Assembly (NCBI RefSeq): GCF_002934325.1 | Contig: NZ_PTIV01000011.1 | Span: 30,601-94,600 of the forward strand | Length of the DNA: 64,000 nucleotides | Origin: Marinobacter persicus | GTDB lineage: Bacteria > Pseudomonadota > Gammaproteobacteria > Pseudomonadales > Oleiphilaceae | Direction: 5' to 3' | In this document: positions 19,318-30,797 of the stretch, piece by piece | How positions within the stretch are numbered: the first letter of the stretch is position 1 | How the letters are laid out: each line of letters opens with the position of its first letter | Made by a program: the position numbers and the translations under genes | The notes under the pieces: generated by a model | Told to the model about the DNA's origin: nothing | Databases searched by the model: none | Seen by the model: only the letters and a program-made list of their open reading frames with translations

Positions 19318-19363
19318 GTCGCGTTGTTCTCGACGGGTTCGACGTAGCTCATCAACCCGCAGC

Positions 19364-19393
19364 GTGGTGCCAGCGCCCGGGCGTTGGCACCAC
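19364..19393. terminator. Bidirectional stem-loop between the aldo/keto reductase gene and avtA
   Basis: GTGGTGCCAGCGC (19364-19376) and GCGTTGGCACCAC (19381-19393) form a 13-bp stem with one mismatch and a 4-base loop, in the 83-bp gap between convergent genes. It is probably a shared terminator, although U-runs are lacking on both sides. Confidence 0.55.
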
Positions 19394-19400
19394 ACCTGAA

Positions 19401-20669
19401 TTATGACTGCTCCTGCCAGACCTTTTTCACTTCGTCGGCAATGATCCTGAGGCCTTCTGCCACCCGATCGTCGTCCTGGGAATAAGTCACCCGCAGGCAT
19501 TCGTGCCGATGGCGCCAATCGTCTTCCGGCAGGCCTGGGAAGAAGTAATGGCCGGAGACAACCAGAACACCCCGCTCTTTCAAGCGCTGATACAGTTCCA
19601 GGCTGGAAATGGGCAGATCCGGGAACCACAGCCACAGGAACATGGCCCCCTCGGGCTTGTGGATGTACCAGCGGCAGGTGTCTTCGCCCATGGCTTCGTG
19701 GAATACCGCCACAGCCTTTTCCATCTTGGCCTTGTAGAACGGGCACACCACGTCGCGGCTCAGTGACAGGATCTCACCCGAGCGCACCAGCGGTTCCGCC
19801 AGCATGGCCCCGAAACTGCCGGTGGCCAGGTTCATGATGGCGTTGATGCCGGACAGCGCCTTGATGATGGACTCTTCGGCAATCACGATGCCGGTGCGCG
19901 CCGCCGGCAGGCCCAGTTTGGACAGGCTCAGGCACAGGATGATCTGCTCGTTCCAGGTCGGGTGTGCTTCGGTGAACAACAGGCTCGGGAACGGGGTGCC
20001 GTAGGCGCCATCGACAATCAGCGGAATATTCTGCTGACGGGCCAATTCTTCCAGGCGCGCCAGTTCCTCGTCGGTCACCACATTACCGGTGGGGTTGGTG
20101 GGCCGGGAAACACAGATAGCGCCGGTTTCGCCGGTCACTTCCACCGCGTCGAAATCCACGCGGTATTTGAACTCGTGGCCGTCGGTAAAGGAGATATCCG
20201 GGCGCACGGCGCGGAACAGTTCGGGCTCGATACCCGCATCAGCGTAGCCGATGTATTCCGGGGCCAGTGGCAGCAGGATGTGCTTGCGATGGCCGTCGCC
20301 GTAATCGCCGCCGAACATGTTGAACAGCATGAAGAACGCGGCCTGACTGCCGTTGGTCAGGGCGATGTTTTCCGGTTTGAGGTCCCAGCCGTATTCCCGG
20401 TTGAGCAGTGCCGCCAGCGAGGCGATAAATTGCTTTTCCCCCTGTGGCGGATCGTAGACACCCACCAGCCGGCGCATGTCTTCATCACTTTTGGTGATGC
20501 CGGCCAGCACTTCCTGCACCCGTTGCTGAATTTCCGGAATATGGCCGGGGTTGCCGCCCCCCATCATGATCATATCGTCGCCGGAGGCCATGGCATTACC
20601 CAGATCGTCCATCAGGGAGGTAATACCGGCATCGGCGGTGAATTTGCGTCCAAATGCAGAAAGTTTCAT
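19401..20669 (-). CDS. avtA: Valine-pyruvate aminotransferase
   Basis: PLP-dependent class I/II aminotransferase that moves the amino group between valine/alanine and their keto acids. The 422-residue protein has the AvtA-type start KLSAFGRKFTADAGITSLMDDLG, NGSQAAFFMLFN, the SRPTNPTGNV motif (188-197), and the PLP lysine Lys251 in SLSKLGLPAARTG. The Arg that binds the substrate carboxylate is in LRVTYSQDD near the C-terminus. It is a single-gene unit 69 nt after the yjaG-like gene. Confidence 0.94.
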   Translation of the reverse strand: MKLSAFGRKFTADAGITSLMDDLGNAMASGDDMIMMGGGNPGHIPEIQQRVQEVLAGITKSDEDMRRLVGVYDPPQGEKQFIASLAALLNREYGWDLKPENIALTNGSQAAFFMLFNMFGGDYGDGHRKHILLPLAPEYIGYADAGIEPELFRAVRPDISFTDGHEFKYRVDFDAVEVTGETGAICVSRPTNPTGNVVTDEELARLEELARQQNIPLIVDGAYGTPFPSLLFTEAHPTWNEQIILCLSLSKLGLPAARTGIVIAEESIIKALSGINAIMNLATGSFGAMLAEPLVRSGEILSLSRDVVCPFYKAKMEKAVAVFHEAMGEDTCRWYIHKPEGAMFLWLWFPDLPISSLELYQRLKERGVLVVSGHYFFPGLPEDDWRHRHECLRVTYSQDDDRVAEGLRIIADEVKKVWQEQS

Positions 20670-20738
20670 GACGTTATCCGTTCACAAGCGTTCAACAGGT
20701 GTGGAAGGTAAAGCTAAGGTTAGAACAGAACGCGGGCG

Positions 20739-21338
20739 TCAGCCTTCGAGGGCAATGCCCAGATTGCTGACGCCGCCATTGGCCGCCTGCTCCCGCAACT
20801 CGGTGATGAAATCCTCCCGGGGCACTCGCTGGCGCTTGAGCGCAAGCACCAGGTCCCGCTGGAAGAGTTTGTCATCCTTGAGCAGCGGATGGTGCTCGAA
20901 CAGGTTAACCAGCTCGCTCTCTTCCAGTTCTTCCCCTTCGGACAGCTCAACAAAATCCATCACGGTCTTGGTGGCCAGGGCTGAAGCTTCCGAGGCCCGG
21001 TGCTTGTCCGGGTTCAGGCGATTAAGCAGTGCCTGCTCCAACAGCTGGCAGAAGTCGAAGGCGGGATACACACCATAGGCGTCGTAATCGTCCACGTTCG
21101 GGCACAGACCCTCGAGCTTGGTGAGCAGTTGGGGAATGGCGGCTTCGCTGGTGTCTTTTTGCAGCGAGTCCCAGCCGAGGTCAAGCAACTGGCGCATTTT
21201 GGCGCCGGTTTTCAGGCCTACGGCATCGGCAAACAGGGCGTAGTTGGGAAACGCCCGCTCGGCCAGGGAAAGCAGGAAGGCGCATTCGCGCCAGCCCTGC
21301 AGTTGAGAGACGGCTTTGAGAAACTGGTTGGCGTTCAT
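20739..21338 (-). CDS. YjaG family protein (DUF416)
   Basis: Soluble, largely helical protein of 199 residues resembling YjaG (DUF416). Typical features are [23 protein letters not shown] near the N-terminus and [17 protein letters not shown] in the middle. The start codon overlaps the dcd stop by 4 nt (ATGA), so it is translationally coupled to dcd. Function unknown. Confidence 0.85.
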   Translation of the reverse strand: MNANQFLKAVSQLQGWRECAFLLSLAERAFPNYALFADAVGLKTGAKMRQLLDLGWDSLQKDTSEAAIPQLLTKLEGLCPNVDDYDAYGVYPAFDFCQLLEQALLNRLNPDKHRASEASALATKTVMDFVELSEGEELEESELVNLFEHHPLLKDDKLFQRDLVLALKRQRVPREDFITELREQAANGGVSNLGIALEG

Positions 21339-21901
21339 GTCCGCGGCAGGGTCACGCCGGTCTGGCCCAGGTATTTGCCGCCCCGGTCTTTGTAGCTGGT
21401 TTCACACTGCTCGTCGGATTCAAGGAAGAGCATTTGCGCCACGCCTTCGTTGGCGTAGATTTTCGCCGGCAGGTTGGTGGTGTTGGAAAATTCCAGGGTC
21501 ACCTGACCTTCCCACTCCGGCTCCAGCGGGGTGACGTTAACGATAATGCCACAGCGCGCGTAGGTGCTTTTGCCCAGGCAGATGGTCAGTACGTTACGCG
21601 GGATGCGGAAGTACTCGACGGTGCGCGCCAGGGCGAAGCTGTTCGGCGGAATGATACAGGTATCGCCGGTGTAGTTGACGAAGCTGTTTTCGTCGAAGTT
21701 CTTTGGGTCGACGGTGGCGCTGTGGACGTTGGTAAAGATTTTGAATTCGTCGCTGCAGCGTACGTCGTAACCGTAGCTTGAGGTGCCGTAGGAGATGATG
21801 CGGCCCTTTTCGGATTCACGGACCTGGCCGGCCTCGAAGGGTTCGATCATGTTGTGTTCCGCGGCCATCCGGCGGATCCACTTGTCGGATTTGATGCTCA
21901 T
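21335..21901 (-). CDS. dcd: dCTP deaminase
   Basis: Deaminates dCTP to dUTP, feeding dTMP synthesis. I chose the ATG at 21901, giving 188 residues beginning [12 protein letters not shown], the common start of Pseudomonas-type enzymes; an upstream ATG at 21958 adds 19 unrelated residues. The active-site block is complete: [10 protein letters not shown] (Ser112, Arg116) and VTLEF with the catalytic Glu137. The 4-nt overlap with the yjaG-like gene suggests an apbC-dcd-yjaG transcript. Confidence 0.96.
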   Translation of the reverse strand: MSIKSDKWIRRMAAEHNMIEPFEAGQVRESEKGRIISYGTSSYGYDVRCSDEFKIFTNVHSATVDPKNFDENSFVNYTGDTCIIPPNSFALARTVEYFRIPRNVLTICLGKSTYARCGIIVNVTPLEPEWEGQVTLEFSNTTNLPAKIYANEGVAQMLFLESDEQCETSYKDRGGKYLGQTGVTLPRT

Positions 21902-21954
21902 TGGCGGGTTCTCGTTTCCAGCTGGGAAAATTGGGGCGTAGTTTACCCTAGTTG

Positions 21955-23055
21955 TCAATGCTCAGTCACGGACACACTGGAAATCGTCCCGCCCAGATTC
22001 CGCTCTCTGGTGGACAGCTCCGCACCGACCCGACGGGCGATGTCGCGGTAGCGACGGGCCACTTCGGAGTCCGGTTCGGCGACAACCGTCGGCTGGCCGC
22101 TGTCGGTCTGTTCGCGAATGGTCATGTGCAGCGGGAGCTGGCCGAGCAAAGTGGTGTCGTAGTCGTCGGCGATTCTTTCGCCGCCACCGTGGCCAAATAG
22201 CGGTTCTTCGTGGCCGCAGTTGCTGCAGATGTGGACGCTCATGTTTTCGACCACGCCCAGCACGGGGATATCAACTTTACGGAAGAGCTCGATGCCTTTT
22301 TTACCGTCCAGCAGGGCGATGTCCTGCGGGGTGGTGACGATGACCGCGCCAGTGACGGGAACTTTCTGGGCCAGGGTGAGCTGGATGTCGCCGGTGCCCG
22401 GCGGCATGTCGACGATGAGGTAGTCGAGTTCGTCCCACAGGGTCTGTTCAAGCAGTTGCATGACGGCGCCGCTAACCATGGGGCCGCGCCAGGCCATGGG
22501 GGTTTTGTCGGTGGTGACAAAGGCCATGGAGTTGGCTTGGAGGCCGTGAGCCTGCATGGGCACGAAGTATTTGTTTTCACGCACGTCCGGTCGTTTGCCT
22601 TCGGGGACGCCGAGCATCATGCCGACGCTGGGGCCGTATATGTCGGCGTCGAGGATGCCGACCCGGGCACCTTCGGCACTCAGGGCCAAAGCCAGGTTAA
22701 CGGCGGTGGTGGATTTGCCCACGCCGCCTTTGCCCGAGGCGACGGCGATGATGTTTTTCACGCCTGCCACGGGGGAGATGTCTTTGTTGATTTTGCAGGC
22801 GTGGATTTTCTGGCCCACGTGGACGTCAGCGCCTTTCACGCCCTCAACCCCTTCCAGGGCGTTGGTGACGATTTGTTTCAGGCCGCCGGCGATGCCTTTG
22901 GACGGATATGGCAGTTCCACCATCATGGTGACCTGGCCATTGTCGTCGGCATTCAAGGATTTAACCGCGTTCAGCTCGAACAAGTCTTTGTCCAGGTAAG
23001 GATCACGGTATTCTTTGACTGCCGCTTCGAGGGCCTGCTGGGAAATCTGTGTCAT
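21955..23055 (-). CDS. apbC: Iron-sulfur cluster carrier ApbC/Mrp
   Basis: P-loop NTPase that carries and delivers Fe-S clusters. The 366-residue protein starts with a MIP18-type domain (about 8-90), followed by the deviant Walker [10 protein letters not shown] (108-116), the DMPPGTGD motif (216-223) and the cluster-binding CxxC (Cys277 and Cys280, ICSNC). It is divergent from metG across a 180-bp gap, the mrp/metG pairing seen widely in Proteobacteria. Confidence 0.96.
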   Translation of the reverse strand: MTQISQQALEAAVKEYRDPYLDKDLFELNAVKSLNADDNGQVTMMVELPYPSKGIAGGLKQIVTNALEGVEGVKGADVHVGQKIHACKINKDISPVAGVKNIIAVASGKGGVGKSTTAVNLALALSAEGARVGILDADIYGPSVGMMLGVPEGKRPDVRENKYFVPMQAHGLQANSMAFVTTDKTPMAWRGPMVSGAVMQLLEQTLWDELDYLIVDMPPGTGDIQLTLAQKVPVTGAVIVTTPQDIALLDGKKGIELFRKVDIPVLGVVENMSVHICSNCGHEEPLFGHGGGERIADDYDTTLLGQLPLHMTIREQTDSGQPTVVAEPDSEVARRYRDIARRVGAELSTRERNLGGTISSVSVTEH

Positions 23056-23235
23056 CGATGGCTCCGGAATATGCTCATAAGCACGTATGCAGGTGAAAAA
23101 TCATGCTTTGGAAGGTATCATCTGCGCCTGTTTCTGACCATATGGGGTCTTCACCCGGGGCAATCAATGCCAGTTGCGCCCCGCGCCCCGTTTTTGACAT
23201 TCCAACCCTTACTGACAAAAGGTTCGGACATCATC

Positions 23236-25287
23236 ATGACGCAAGCGAGTAACCAACAGCGCGATATTCTGATTACCAGCGCCCTGCCCTATGCCAACGG
23301 GCCTATCCATCTGGGGCACCTGCTGGAGTACATCCAGACCGACATCTGGGCGCGCTACCAGAAAATGCGTGGCCATAACTGCTACTACGTTTGCGCCGAT
23401 GATGCCCATGGTACAGCGATCATGCTGCGTGCCGAACGCGAAGGCATTACTCCGGAGCAGTTGATCAAGCGCATCAGCGACGAGCATCAGGAAGACTTTG
23501 CCGGCTTCCACATCAAGTTCGACAACTATTACTCCACGCACTCGGAAGAGAATCAGTATTTCTCCGAGTACATCTACCGCCAGCTTCAGGAAAACGGGCA
23601 CATTGCCACCCGCAAGATCACCCAGTTTTTCGACCCCGAGAAGGAAATGTTCCTGGCGGACCGTTTCATCAAGGGAACCTGTCCGAAGTGCAAGGCCGAA
23701 GACCAGTACGGCGATAACTGTGAAGCCTGTGGCGCCACTTACACCCCAGCCGAGCTGATTAACCCGCGCTCGGCAGTGTCCGGCGCCACCCCGGTGGAGA
23801 AGGAGTCCGAACACTATTTCTTCACCCTGCCGGATTTCCACGATTTTCTCGCCAACTGGACCCGCAGTGGTGCGCTGCAGCCGCAGGTGGCCAACAAGCT
23901 CGCCGAGTGGCTGGATGCAGGCCTGCAGGAGTGGGACATCAGCCGCGACGCCCCCTACTTCGGGTTTGAGATTCCGGATGCCCCGGGCAAGTACTTCTAC
24001 GTCTGGCTGGACGCGCCCATCGGCTACCTGGCCAGCTTCAAGAACCTGTGTAACCGCGAAGGCATCGATTTCGAGCATTTCTGGAAGGCGGATTCCGAGG
24101 CCGAGGTGTACCACTTCATCGGCAAGGACATCATCAACTTCCACGCGCTGTTCTGGCCGTCCATGCTGCACGATGCCGGTTTCCGCACACCGAGCGCGGT
24201 CTGGGCCCATGGTTTTGTGACCGTGAACGGCAAGAAGATGTCCAAGTCCCGTGGCACGTTCATCATGGCCCGGACCTACCTGGACCACTTGAACCCGGAG
24301 TACCTGCGTTATTACTTTGCCGCGAAGCTCACCAGCGGCGTGGACGACATGGATTTGAACCTGGAAGATTTCGCCGCCCGGGTGAATTCGGATCTCGTGG
24401 GCAAGGTGGTGAACATCGCCAGCCGCAGTGCCGGCTTCATTACCAAGCGTTTTGACGGCAAGCTGGGTACGGTCACCGAATCTGAAAAGCTGCAGGAATT
24501 CATCGATGCCGGCAAGGAAATCGAGGAATTCTACGAGGCCCGGGAATTTGGCCGCGCCATGCGCCGGATCATGGAACTGGCGGACGTGGCCAACCAGTAT
24601 GTGAACGATGAGCAGCCCTGGGTGATCGCCAAGCAGGAAGGCCAGGAAGCGAATCTGCAGGCTATCTGTACCAATGCCATCAACATGTTCCGCCTGCTGA
24701 TGACGTATCTGGGCCCGGTACTGCCGAAAACCGCCGAGGCCTCCGAGTTGTTCCTGAACAGCCGCCTGGACTGGAACAACCGGGCCGCGCTTCTGGAAAA
24801 CCACGGTATCGACAAGTTCAAGCCGCTGATGAGCCGGGTGGACATGGCCCAGATCGAGAAAATGTTGGAAGCCTCCAAAGAAGAGCTGCCAGCCGCCCAG
24901 GGCGATAATGCCAAGAAAGAAGATAAAGAAGAGCCAGCTTCAGACCTGGAGCCACTGGCGGATGAAATCGAGTTTCCAGATTTCGCCAAAGTGGATCTTC
25001 GAGTGGTAAAGATTGTCAAAGCAGAGCATGTGGAAGGCGCCGATAAGCTCCTTCGCCTGACTCTTGACGTGGGACATGGCGAACGTAACGTGTTTGCTGG
25101 TATCAAGTCCGCCTACAAACCGGAGGATCTGGAAGGCCGCTTGACCGTGATGGTGGCCAACCTGAAACCACGCAAGATGAAGTTCGGTGTATCCGAAGGC
25201 ATGGTTCTGGCGGCCGGCCCCGGCGGCAAGGACATTTTCATTCTGTCTCCGGATTCCGGCGCCACGCCCGGCATGCGGGTCATGTAA
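23236..25287 (+). CDS. metG: Methionyl-tRNA synthetase
   Basis: Charges tRNA-Met. From the ATG at 23236 the protein is 683 residues. It has HLGH (25-28, after YANGPI), a zinc knuckle with two CxxC pairs (about 149-164), KKMSKSRG (about 333-340), an anticodon-binding helical domain, and a C-terminal tRNA-binding OB domain from about 580 ([10 protein letters not shown]) that dimerises the enzyme. The frame is open far upstream over apbC but that part is not coding. rsxA starts 24 nt downstream. Confidence 0.97.
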   Translation: MTQASNQQRDILITSALPYANGPIHLGHLLEYIQTDIWARYQKMRGHNCYYVCADDAHGTAIMLRAEREGITPEQLIKRISDEHQEDFAGFHIKFDNYYSTHSEENQYFSEYIYRQLQENGHIATRKITQFFDPEKEMFLADRFIKGTCPKCKAEDQYGDNCEACGATYTPAELINPRSAVSGATPVEKESEHYFFTLPDFHDFLANWTRSGALQPQVANKLAEWLDAGLQEWDISRDAPYFGFEIPDAPGKYFYVWLDAPIGYLASFKNLCNREGIDFEHFWKADSEAEVYHFIGKDIINFHALFWPSMLHDAGFRTPSAVWAHGFVTVNGKKMSKSRGTFIMARTYLDHLNPEYLRYYFAAKLTSGVDDMDLNLEDFAARVNSDLVGKVVNIASRSAGFITKRFDGKLGTVTESEKLQEFIDAGKEIEEFYEAREFGRAMRRIMELADVANQYVNDEQPWVIAKQEGQEANLQAICTNAINMFRLLMTYLGPVLPKTAEASELFLNSRLDWNNRAALLENHGIDKFKPLMSRVDMAQIEKMLEASKEELPAAQGDNAKKEDKEEPASDLEPLADEIEFPDFAKVDLRVVKIVKAEHVEGADKLLRLTLDVGHGERNVFAGIKSAYKPEDLEGRLTVMVANLKPRKMKFGVSEGMVLAAGPGGKDIFILSPDSGATPGMRVM

Positions 25288-25311
25288 GTACCAACAGGCA
25301 GAGACACTCCG

Positions 25312-25893
25312 ATGACCGAGTATTTGCTGATTCTGGTCAGCACCATTCTGGTGAATAACTTCGTGCTGGTGCAGTTCCTTGGGCTGTGCCCGTTCATGGG
25401 GGTTTCCGGGAAGCTGGAAACCGCCATGGGCATGTCACTGGCGACCACCTTCGTGCTCACCCTGTCATCGGTGTGCAGCTACCTGGCCTACACCTATCTG
25501 CTGGAACCGCTGGACCTGACCTTCCTGCGAACCATCACCTTCATCCTGGTGATTGCGGTGGTGGTACAATTCACGGAAATGGTGGTTCGCAAGACCAGCC
25601 CGCTGCTCTATCGGGTTCTGGGTATTTTTCTTCCCCTGATCACCACTAACTGCGCCGTACTGGGCGTGGCACTTCTTAACCTTAACAAAAACAACAACTT
25701 CGTTGAGTCTGTCCTGTATGGCTTTGGTGCGGCAGTCGGCTTCTCTCTGGTGCTGGTGCTGTTTGCCGCCATGCGCGAGCGGATTGCCGTGGCCGATGTA
25801 CCGGTGGCTTTCCGGGGCGCCGCCATTGGCATGGTGACCGCCGGGCTGATGGCACTCGCATTCCTGGGCTTTACCGGCCTGGTTGCGGTCTGA
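25312..25893 (+). CDS. rsxA: Electron transport complex subunit RsxA/RnfA
   Basis: Integral membrane subunit of the Rnf/Rsx complex, which couples electron flow between ferredoxin and NAD to ion movement, and in E. coli keeps SoxR reduced. The 193-residue protein has six membrane segments, with the family motif [19 protein letters not shown] near the N-terminus and [10 protein letters not shown] in the middle; the Cys in each motif helps bind the intramembrane Fe-S centre. First gene of rsxABCDGE. Confidence 0.97.
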   Translation: MTEYLLILVSTILVNNFVLVQFLGLCPFMGVSGKLETAMGMSLATTFVLTLSSVCSYLAYTYLLEPLDLTFLRTITFILVIAVVVQFTEMVVRKTSPLLYRVLGIFLPLITTNCAVLGVALLNLNKNNNFVESVLYGFGAAVGFSLVLVLFAAMRERIAVADVPVAFRGAAIGMVTAGLMALAFLGFTGLVAV

Positions 25894-25908
25894 CGGAGCG
25901 ATTGTTTT

Positions 25909-26487
25909 ATGTGGACAAGCATTATCATCGCCATCCTGGTGCTGCTGGGCCTGGCGATTGTATTTGGTGGCCTGCTCGGGTTCGCCGCTGAAAGATTCAA
26001 GGTTGAAGGCAATCCCCTGGTGGACCAGATTGACGCCCTGCTGCCGCAAACCCAATGTGGCCAGTGTGGTTTCCCGGGCTGCCGCCCGTACGCCGAAGCC
26101 ATTGCCAACGGTGAAGCCATCAACAAGTGCCCGCCGGGTGGCGAAACCACCATCAAGGCCCTGGCGGACCTGCTGGATGTCGAACCGGAACCGCTGGATG
26201 CCGAGCACGGCGTGGAACAGGCCAAGCGGGTGGCCGTGATACGCGAAGACGAGTGCATCGGCTGCACCAAGTGCATTCAGGCCTGCCCCGTGGATGCCAT
26301 TCTGGGCGCCGCCAAACACATGCATACGGTAATCGAAAGCGAGTGCACCGGTTGCGATCTCTGCGTTGAACCCTGCCCCGTGGATTGCATCGACATGGTG
26401 ACCGTCGAGCCGGACATTCGCACCTGGACCTGGACACCCCCGAAATCCGGGCTGATAGCCACTGACCGCCAGGGAGCCAGCGCCTGA
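25909..26487 (+). CDS. rsxB: Electron transport complex subunit RsxB/RnfB
   Basis: Ferredoxin-like subunit that passes electrons into the complex. It has an N-terminal membrane anchor (about 3-25), then a [4Fe-4S] motif [15 protein letters not shown] (about 47-61) and two ferredoxin-type clusters, [15 protein letters not shown] and [15 protein letters not shown] (about 115-160). Length is 192. The last base is shared with the rsxC start. Confidence 0.97.
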   Translation: MWTSIIIAILVLLGLAIVFGGLLGFAAERFKVEGNPLVDQIDALLPQTQCGQCGFPGCRPYAEAIANGEAINKCPPGGETTIKALADLLDVEPEPLDAEHGVEQAKRVAVIREDECIGCTKCIQACPVDAILGAAKHMHTVIESECTGCDLCVEPCPVDCIDMVTVEPDIRTWTWTPPKSGLIATDRQGASA

Positions 26488-28307
26488 TGACACAACTTTG
26501 GGATTTTTCCGGCGGCATTCATCCGCCCGAGAACAAGCATCAGTCCACCAGCCGCCCGTTGCGGCGGGCTTCCCTGCCCGAATGGCTGGCCCTGCCGTTA
26601 CAACAGCACATTGGCGAGCCCGCTGAGGTGGTGGTTGAAGTCGGCCAGCGTGTCCTTAAAGGCCAGAAGATTGCCGATGTCACCACCGGCATGGGCGTCC
26701 CCGTACACGCCTCCACATCTGGCACGATTGAGGCCATCGAACATCGGCCCGTGCCTCATCCCTCCGGCATGGACGACTGGTGCGTGGTCCTGAAAGCCGA
26801 TGGCCAGGACGAGTGGTGTGAGCTTGATCCGGTGAGCAATTACAAGCAACTGGAGCGTGACCAGGTTCTGGCCCGCATCCGGGACGCCGGCATTTCCGGC
26901 ATGGGCGGCGCAGGCTTCCCCACCGACATCAAGCTTCGCACACCCCGTGACCGAAAGGTGGAAACGCTGATTCTCAATGGTGCCGAATGCGAGCCCTACA
27001 TCACCGCCGATGACATGACCATGCGCGAGCAGGCCAGCGAGGTGGTTGCCGGGATGGAGGTCATGGCATGGATTCTTCGCCCGGCCCGGTGCGTGATTGC
27101 CATTGAAGACAACAAGCCGGAGGCGATCGCCGCCATGCGGGCTGCGGTGGAAAACACCCAAATCGAGGTTGTTGCCATCCCCACCAAGTACCCCTCCGGT
27201 GGCGAGAAGCAGCTGATCGAAATCCTGACCGGCATGGAGGTGCCCAGCGGCGGCATTCCGGCCGACATTGGCGTGATGTGCCAGAACATCGGCACCGCCG
27301 TGGCGGTGTCCCGGGCTGTATTCAAAGGGCAACCGCTGATTTCCCGGGTTATGACGATCACCGGCGATGCGGTACAGGAACCGTGTAATTTCGAGGCCCT
27401 GATCGGCACCCCGGTCTCTAACCTGCTGCAGGAGGCGGGCCTGGATACCGGCAAGCTGGATCGACTGGTCCAGGGTGGACCCATGATGGGGTTCACCCTC
27501 ACCACCGATGCGGTGCCTGTCACCAAAACTTCCAACTGTGTGATTGCCGCCACCGCCAGCGAGCTTCCACCACCTCCTCCAGAGCAACCGTGCATCCGCT
27601 GTGGCCAGTGTGCAGAAGTCTGCCCCATGGAGTTATTGCCCCAACAGTTGTTCTGGTACTCGAAATCCACTGAATTCGAGAAAGCCGAACATCTGAACCT
27701 GTTCGACTGCATTGAGTGTGGCGCCTGCTCCTACGTGTGCCCCAGCTCGATTCCGCTGGTGCAGTATTACCGGTTCGCGAAGGGCGAAATCCGCCAGCAG
27801 CAAGCCGAACAGCTGAAGGCAGACCGGGCCCGGGAACGGTTCGAAGCCCGTCAGGCGCGCCTTGAGCGGGAGAAGCAGGAGAAAGAGGAACGCCGGAAGG
27901 AGCGGGCTCGAGCCGCCGCCGAGGCACAGGAAAAGAAAAAGGCCGAAGCGCAGAAAGCAGCCAAGGAGGGAGATGCTTCCGATGAGCGTTCCGCCAAGGC
28001 TGCGCTGGTTGAACAGGCCCTGGCACGGAAAAAGGCAAAGGCCGAGCAGGCACCTGCCAGCAGCGATCAAGGCGAGAGCGGCCAGGTGGAGAAACCGGAC
28101 ATCGAAGCGCTGGAAAAGCAACTGGCACAGGCCGAAGGCAAGCTTGCCACCATGGAGGGCATGCTGGAGGAAGGCCGGGAGCAGCAGGCCGATAACGTCG
28201 AAAAACTGGAGCGGGCCGTGGCCAAGAACCATGACCGGGTGAAACGGGCCAAGGAAACCCTGGAAAAAGCCCGGGAACAACTCTCCAACGAACCCACAGC
28301 AGGCTAA
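26487..28307 (+). CDS. rsxC: Electron transport complex subunit RsxC/RnfC
   Basis: Peripheral NADH/FMN-binding subunit with Fe-S clusters. The 606-residue protein shows GAGFPTDIKL and LNGAECEPYIT (about 140-170), then two cluster motifs, CIRCGQCAEVCPMEL and CIECGACSYVCPSS (about 369-425). The last 170 residues are a highly charged Lys/Glu/Ala/Arg-rich, probably coiled-coil tail of the kind seen in gammaproteobacterial RsxC. The tail varies most between species. Confidence 0.96.
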   Translation: MTQLWDFSGGIHPPENKHQSTSRPLRRASLPEWLALPLQQHIGEPAEVVVEVGQRVLKGQKIADVTTGMGVPVHASTSGTIEAIEHRPVPHPSGMDDWCVVLKADGQDEWCELDPVSNYKQLERDQVLARIRDAGISGMGGAGFPTDIKLRTPRDRKVETLILNGAECEPYITADDMTMREQASEVVAGMEVMAWILRPARCVIAIEDNKPEAIAAMRAAVENTQIEVVAIPTKYPSGGEKQLIEILTGMEVPSGGIPADIGVMCQNIGTAVAVSRAVFKGQPLISRVMTITGDAVQEPCNFEALIGTPVSNLLQEAGLDTGKLDRLVQGGPMMGFTLTTDAVPVTKTSNCVIAATASELPPPPPEQPCIRCGQCAEVCPMELLPQQLFWYSKSTEFEKAEHLNLFDCIECGACSYVCPSSIPLVQYYRFAKGEIRQQQAEQLKADRARERFEARQARLEREKQEKEERRKERARAAAEAQEKKKAEAQKAAKEGDASDERSAKAALVEQALARKKAKAEQAPASSDQGESGQVEKPDIEALEKQLAQAEGKLATMEGMLEEGREQQADNVEKLERAVAKNHDRVKRAKETLEKAREQLSNEPTAG

Positions 28308-28313
28308 ACGTTC

Positions 28314-29363
28314 ATGGCATTAGTTCAACAGTCGTCTCCCCATGCTCATAACGCCCGCCCCACCTCGCGGGTCATGCTCTGGGTGATCATTGCCACGCTG
28401 CCGGGCCTGCTGGCCCAGACTTTGTTCTTTGGCTGGGGCAACCTGATCAACGTGGTCTGGTGTGTGGCCCTGGCATTGACCGCCGAGGCCGCTTTTCTCA
28501 AACTGCGCAACAAACCGGTCACGTTCTTCCTGAAGGACAACACGGCCGCCGTCACCGGCCTGCTGCTGGGCCTCTCACTACCCCAGTTCGCGCCCTGGTG
28601 GGTATCCGGTATCGCGGTGATTTCCGCCATCATCCTGGCCAAACAGCTCTACGGTGGCCTTGGCGCCAATCCGTTCAACCCGGCCATGGTTGGCTATGCC
28701 CTGGTACTGATTTCTTTCCCGGTGGCCATGACTACCAACTGGGCGGAGGCTGCCGGTCTGGCCAACGCGCCGGGCCTGGGGGAAACCCTGGGCCGGATTT
28801 TCTCCGCGAGCCAGACCAGCGTAGATGGCTGGACCATGGCCACGCCTTTGGATGAATACAAACACAAGGTGGCCAGTCATACCGCCACCGAGATACTGAA
28901 GCATCCCACCTTCGGCGACATGGTGGCCCGCGGCTGGGAATGGGTGAACCTAGCGTTCCTGGCCGGAGGCCTGCTGCTAGTCGGCCTGCGCATCATTACC
29001 TGGCACATTCCTGTCGCCGTGCTCGGTGGCATTGCCATCATGAGCCTGGCCTTTGGCAATAATCCCGACATGCACGCGCCGGTACAACTGCACCTTTTGG
29101 CCGGGGGCACCATGCTGGGAGCCTTCTTCATTGCCACCGACCCGGTATCGGCAGCCACCAGCCATCAGGGCAAACTGATCTACGGTGCCGGCATCGGTAT
29201 CCTGATCTATGTCATTCGCACCTGGGGCAACTACCCGGACGCGGTGGCCTTCAGTGTATTGTTGATGAACTTTGCGGTGCCGTTCATTGATTACTACACA
29301 CCCCCAAGAACCTATGGCCACCACAAAGCCCGTCGTGGTGTGCCCGGCAGGAACGGAGGCTGA
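28314..29363 (+). CDS. rsxD: Electron transport complex subunit RsxD/RnfD
   Basis: Membrane subunit carrying a covalent FMN. The 349-residue protein has about nine membrane segments. [16 protein letters not shown] (about 112-127) is conserved, and [10 protein letters not shown] (about 170-180) is the flavin-attachment region with the expected Thr. Related to NqrB. It lies 6 nt after rsxC and 3 nt before rsxG. Confidence 0.95.
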   Translation: MALVQQSSPHAHNARPTSRVMLWVIIATLPGLLAQTLFFGWGNLINVVWCVALALTAEAAFLKLRNKPVTFFLKDNTAAVTGLLLGLSLPQFAPWWVSGIAVISAIILAKQLYGGLGANPFNPAMVGYALVLISFPVAMTTNWAEAAGLANAPGLGETLGRIFSASQTSVDGWTMATPLDEYKHKVASHTATEILKHPTFGDMVARGWEWVNLAFLAGGLLLVGLRIITWHIPVAVLGGIAIMSLAFGNNPDMHAPVQLHLLAGGTMLGAFFIATDPVSAATSHQGKLIYGAGIGILIYVIRTWGNYPDAVAFSVLLMNFAVPFIDYYTPPRTYGHHKARRGVPGRNGG

Positions 29364-29366
29364 TTC

Positions 29367-30068
29367 ATGAGCGCTCTTATTACCTCCATCACCCGCAGCG
29401 CCATTGGCCTTGGTCTTTTTGCCGTGATTACCGGCGGCACCATTGCCATTACCCAGGCGATGACCGAAGACCGAATTGAGGAGCAAGCCGCCAAAGCCGA
29501 GGCCAGCGCCCTGTTTGAAATCATTCCGGAGTCCGAGCACACCAACGACATGCTGAGGGATACCGTTTCCCTGCCCGCCAGCGATGTTCTGACCCAATCC
29601 GGAACCATTGAGGCATGGGTAGCTCGTCGCAATGGTGAGCCGGTTGGCCTGATCCTGCCCGCCATTGCACCGGACGGTTACTCGGGTGATATCAACCTGT
29701 TGGTGGGCATCGACCTGCAGGGCACCATCCTGGGGGTGCGAATCACCAACCACCGGGAAACACCGGGACTGGGTGACCGCATTGAGGCCCGGAAATCGAA
29801 CTGGATTGAAAGCTTCGCCGGAAAATCCCTGGGCAATCCCCCACCCCGGCAATGGAATGTAAAAAAGAACGGTGGTGTCTTTGACCAGTTCACCGGTGCC
29901 ACCATTACGCCCCGGGCCGTGGTGAAATCCGTACAGAAAACCCTGAAGTATTTCCGCCAGAACCGGAGAGCTATTCTCGCCCGGGTCCACGCGGCACCTT
30001 CACTTGAAAGCCAGGCGGTCACCCCCTTGGGTGATGCCGGCAAATCCAGACCAGAGGAGCAACTCTGA
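29367..30068 (+). CDS. rsxG: Electron transport complex subunit RsxG/RnfG
   Basis: Membrane-anchored periplasmic subunit with covalent FMN. It has one N-terminal membrane segment (about 12-32) followed by an FMN-binding domain with [13 protein letters not shown] and the FMN-attachment motif [11 protein letters not shown] (about 175-185). Length is 233. Related to NqrC. Confidence 0.95.
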   Translation: MSALITSITRSAIGLGLFAVITGGTIAITQAMTEDRIEEQAAKAEASALFEIIPESEHTNDMLRDTVSLPASDVLTQSGTIEAWVARRNGEPVGLILPAIAPDGYSGDINLLVGIDLQGTILGVRITNHRETPGLGDRIEARKSNWIESFAGKSLGNPPPRQWNVKKNGGVFDQFTGATITPRAVVKSVQKTLKYFRQNRRAILARVHAAPSLESQAVTPLGDAGKSRPEEQL

Positions 30069-30069
30069 C

Positions 30070-30786
30070 ATGGCCACCAAAACCTCCGCTGAGATCATCA
30101 AGGACGGCCTCTGGAACAACAACCCCGCCCTAGTCCAGGTACTCGGGCTTTGCCCACTGCTGGCCGTTACCAGTACGGTCGTCAACGCCGTTGGCCTTGG
30201 CCTGGCGACCCTGCTGGTGTTGATTGGCTCGAACCTGTCGGTATCCATTATTCGCAACTTCGTCAGCGAATCGGTTCGCCTGCCGGCCTTTGTGATGATT
30301 ATCGCCTCGTTTGTGACCTGCGCCGAACTGCTGATGCAGGCGTTTACCTACGAGCTTTACCAGATTCTCGGTATTTTTATTCCCCTGATCGTCACCAACT
30401 GCGCCATCCTTGGCCGCGCCGACGCTTTTGCCTCCAAGAACCCGCCAATACCGGCGGTACTGGATGGCGCCATGACCGGCCTGGGCTTTCTGGGGGTTCT
30501 CATCGTTCTGGGCGGCATGCGGGAACTGGTGGGCCAGGGCACGCTGTTTGTCGACATGAATCTGCTATTTGGCCCAGAGGCGGCAGACTGGGTTATTCAT
30601 CCTTTTGCCAACTACCCGGATATGCTGTTCATGGTACTGCCACCGGGCGCATTCATTGGCCTGGGCCTGTTGATCGCGCTCAAGAACAGCATTGATACGC
30701 ACCTGGCTGAACGCCAGAAAGCCGCGCAGCCCGAACCTGTTAGCACGGGCAGCAAGCGTGTGCGGGTCACCGGCAATATTTCCTGA
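30070..30786 (+). CDS. rsxE: Electron transport complex subunit RsxE/RnfE
   Basis: Integral membrane subunit homologous to RsxA, 238 residues with six membrane segments; [11 protein letters not shown] and [14 protein letters not shown] carry the conserved Cys residues. I chose the ATG at 30070, which directly follows the rsxG stop and has GAGGAG about 11 nt upstream. An in-frame ATG at 30004 lies inside rsxG and adds 22 residues unlike the family. nth follows after 11 nt. Confidence 0.95.
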   Translation: MATKTSAEIIKDGLWNNNPALVQVLGLCPLLAVTSTVVNAVGLGLATLLVLIGSNLSVSIIRNFVSESVRLPAFVMIIASFVTCAELLMQAFTYELYQILGIFIPLIVTNCAILGRADAFASKNPPIPAVLDGAMTGLGFLGVLIVLGGMRELVGQGTLFVDMNLLFGPEAADWVIHPFANYPDMLFMVLPPGAFIGLGLLIALKNSIDTHLAERQKAAQPEPVSTGSKRVRVTGNIS

Positions 30787-30797
30787 ATCTGACTGCA

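Noticed and set aside
22210..23235. Open frame that would extend MetG by 342 residues
   Set aside because: It lies antisense to apbC, and the homologous MetG start with its ATG is at 23236.
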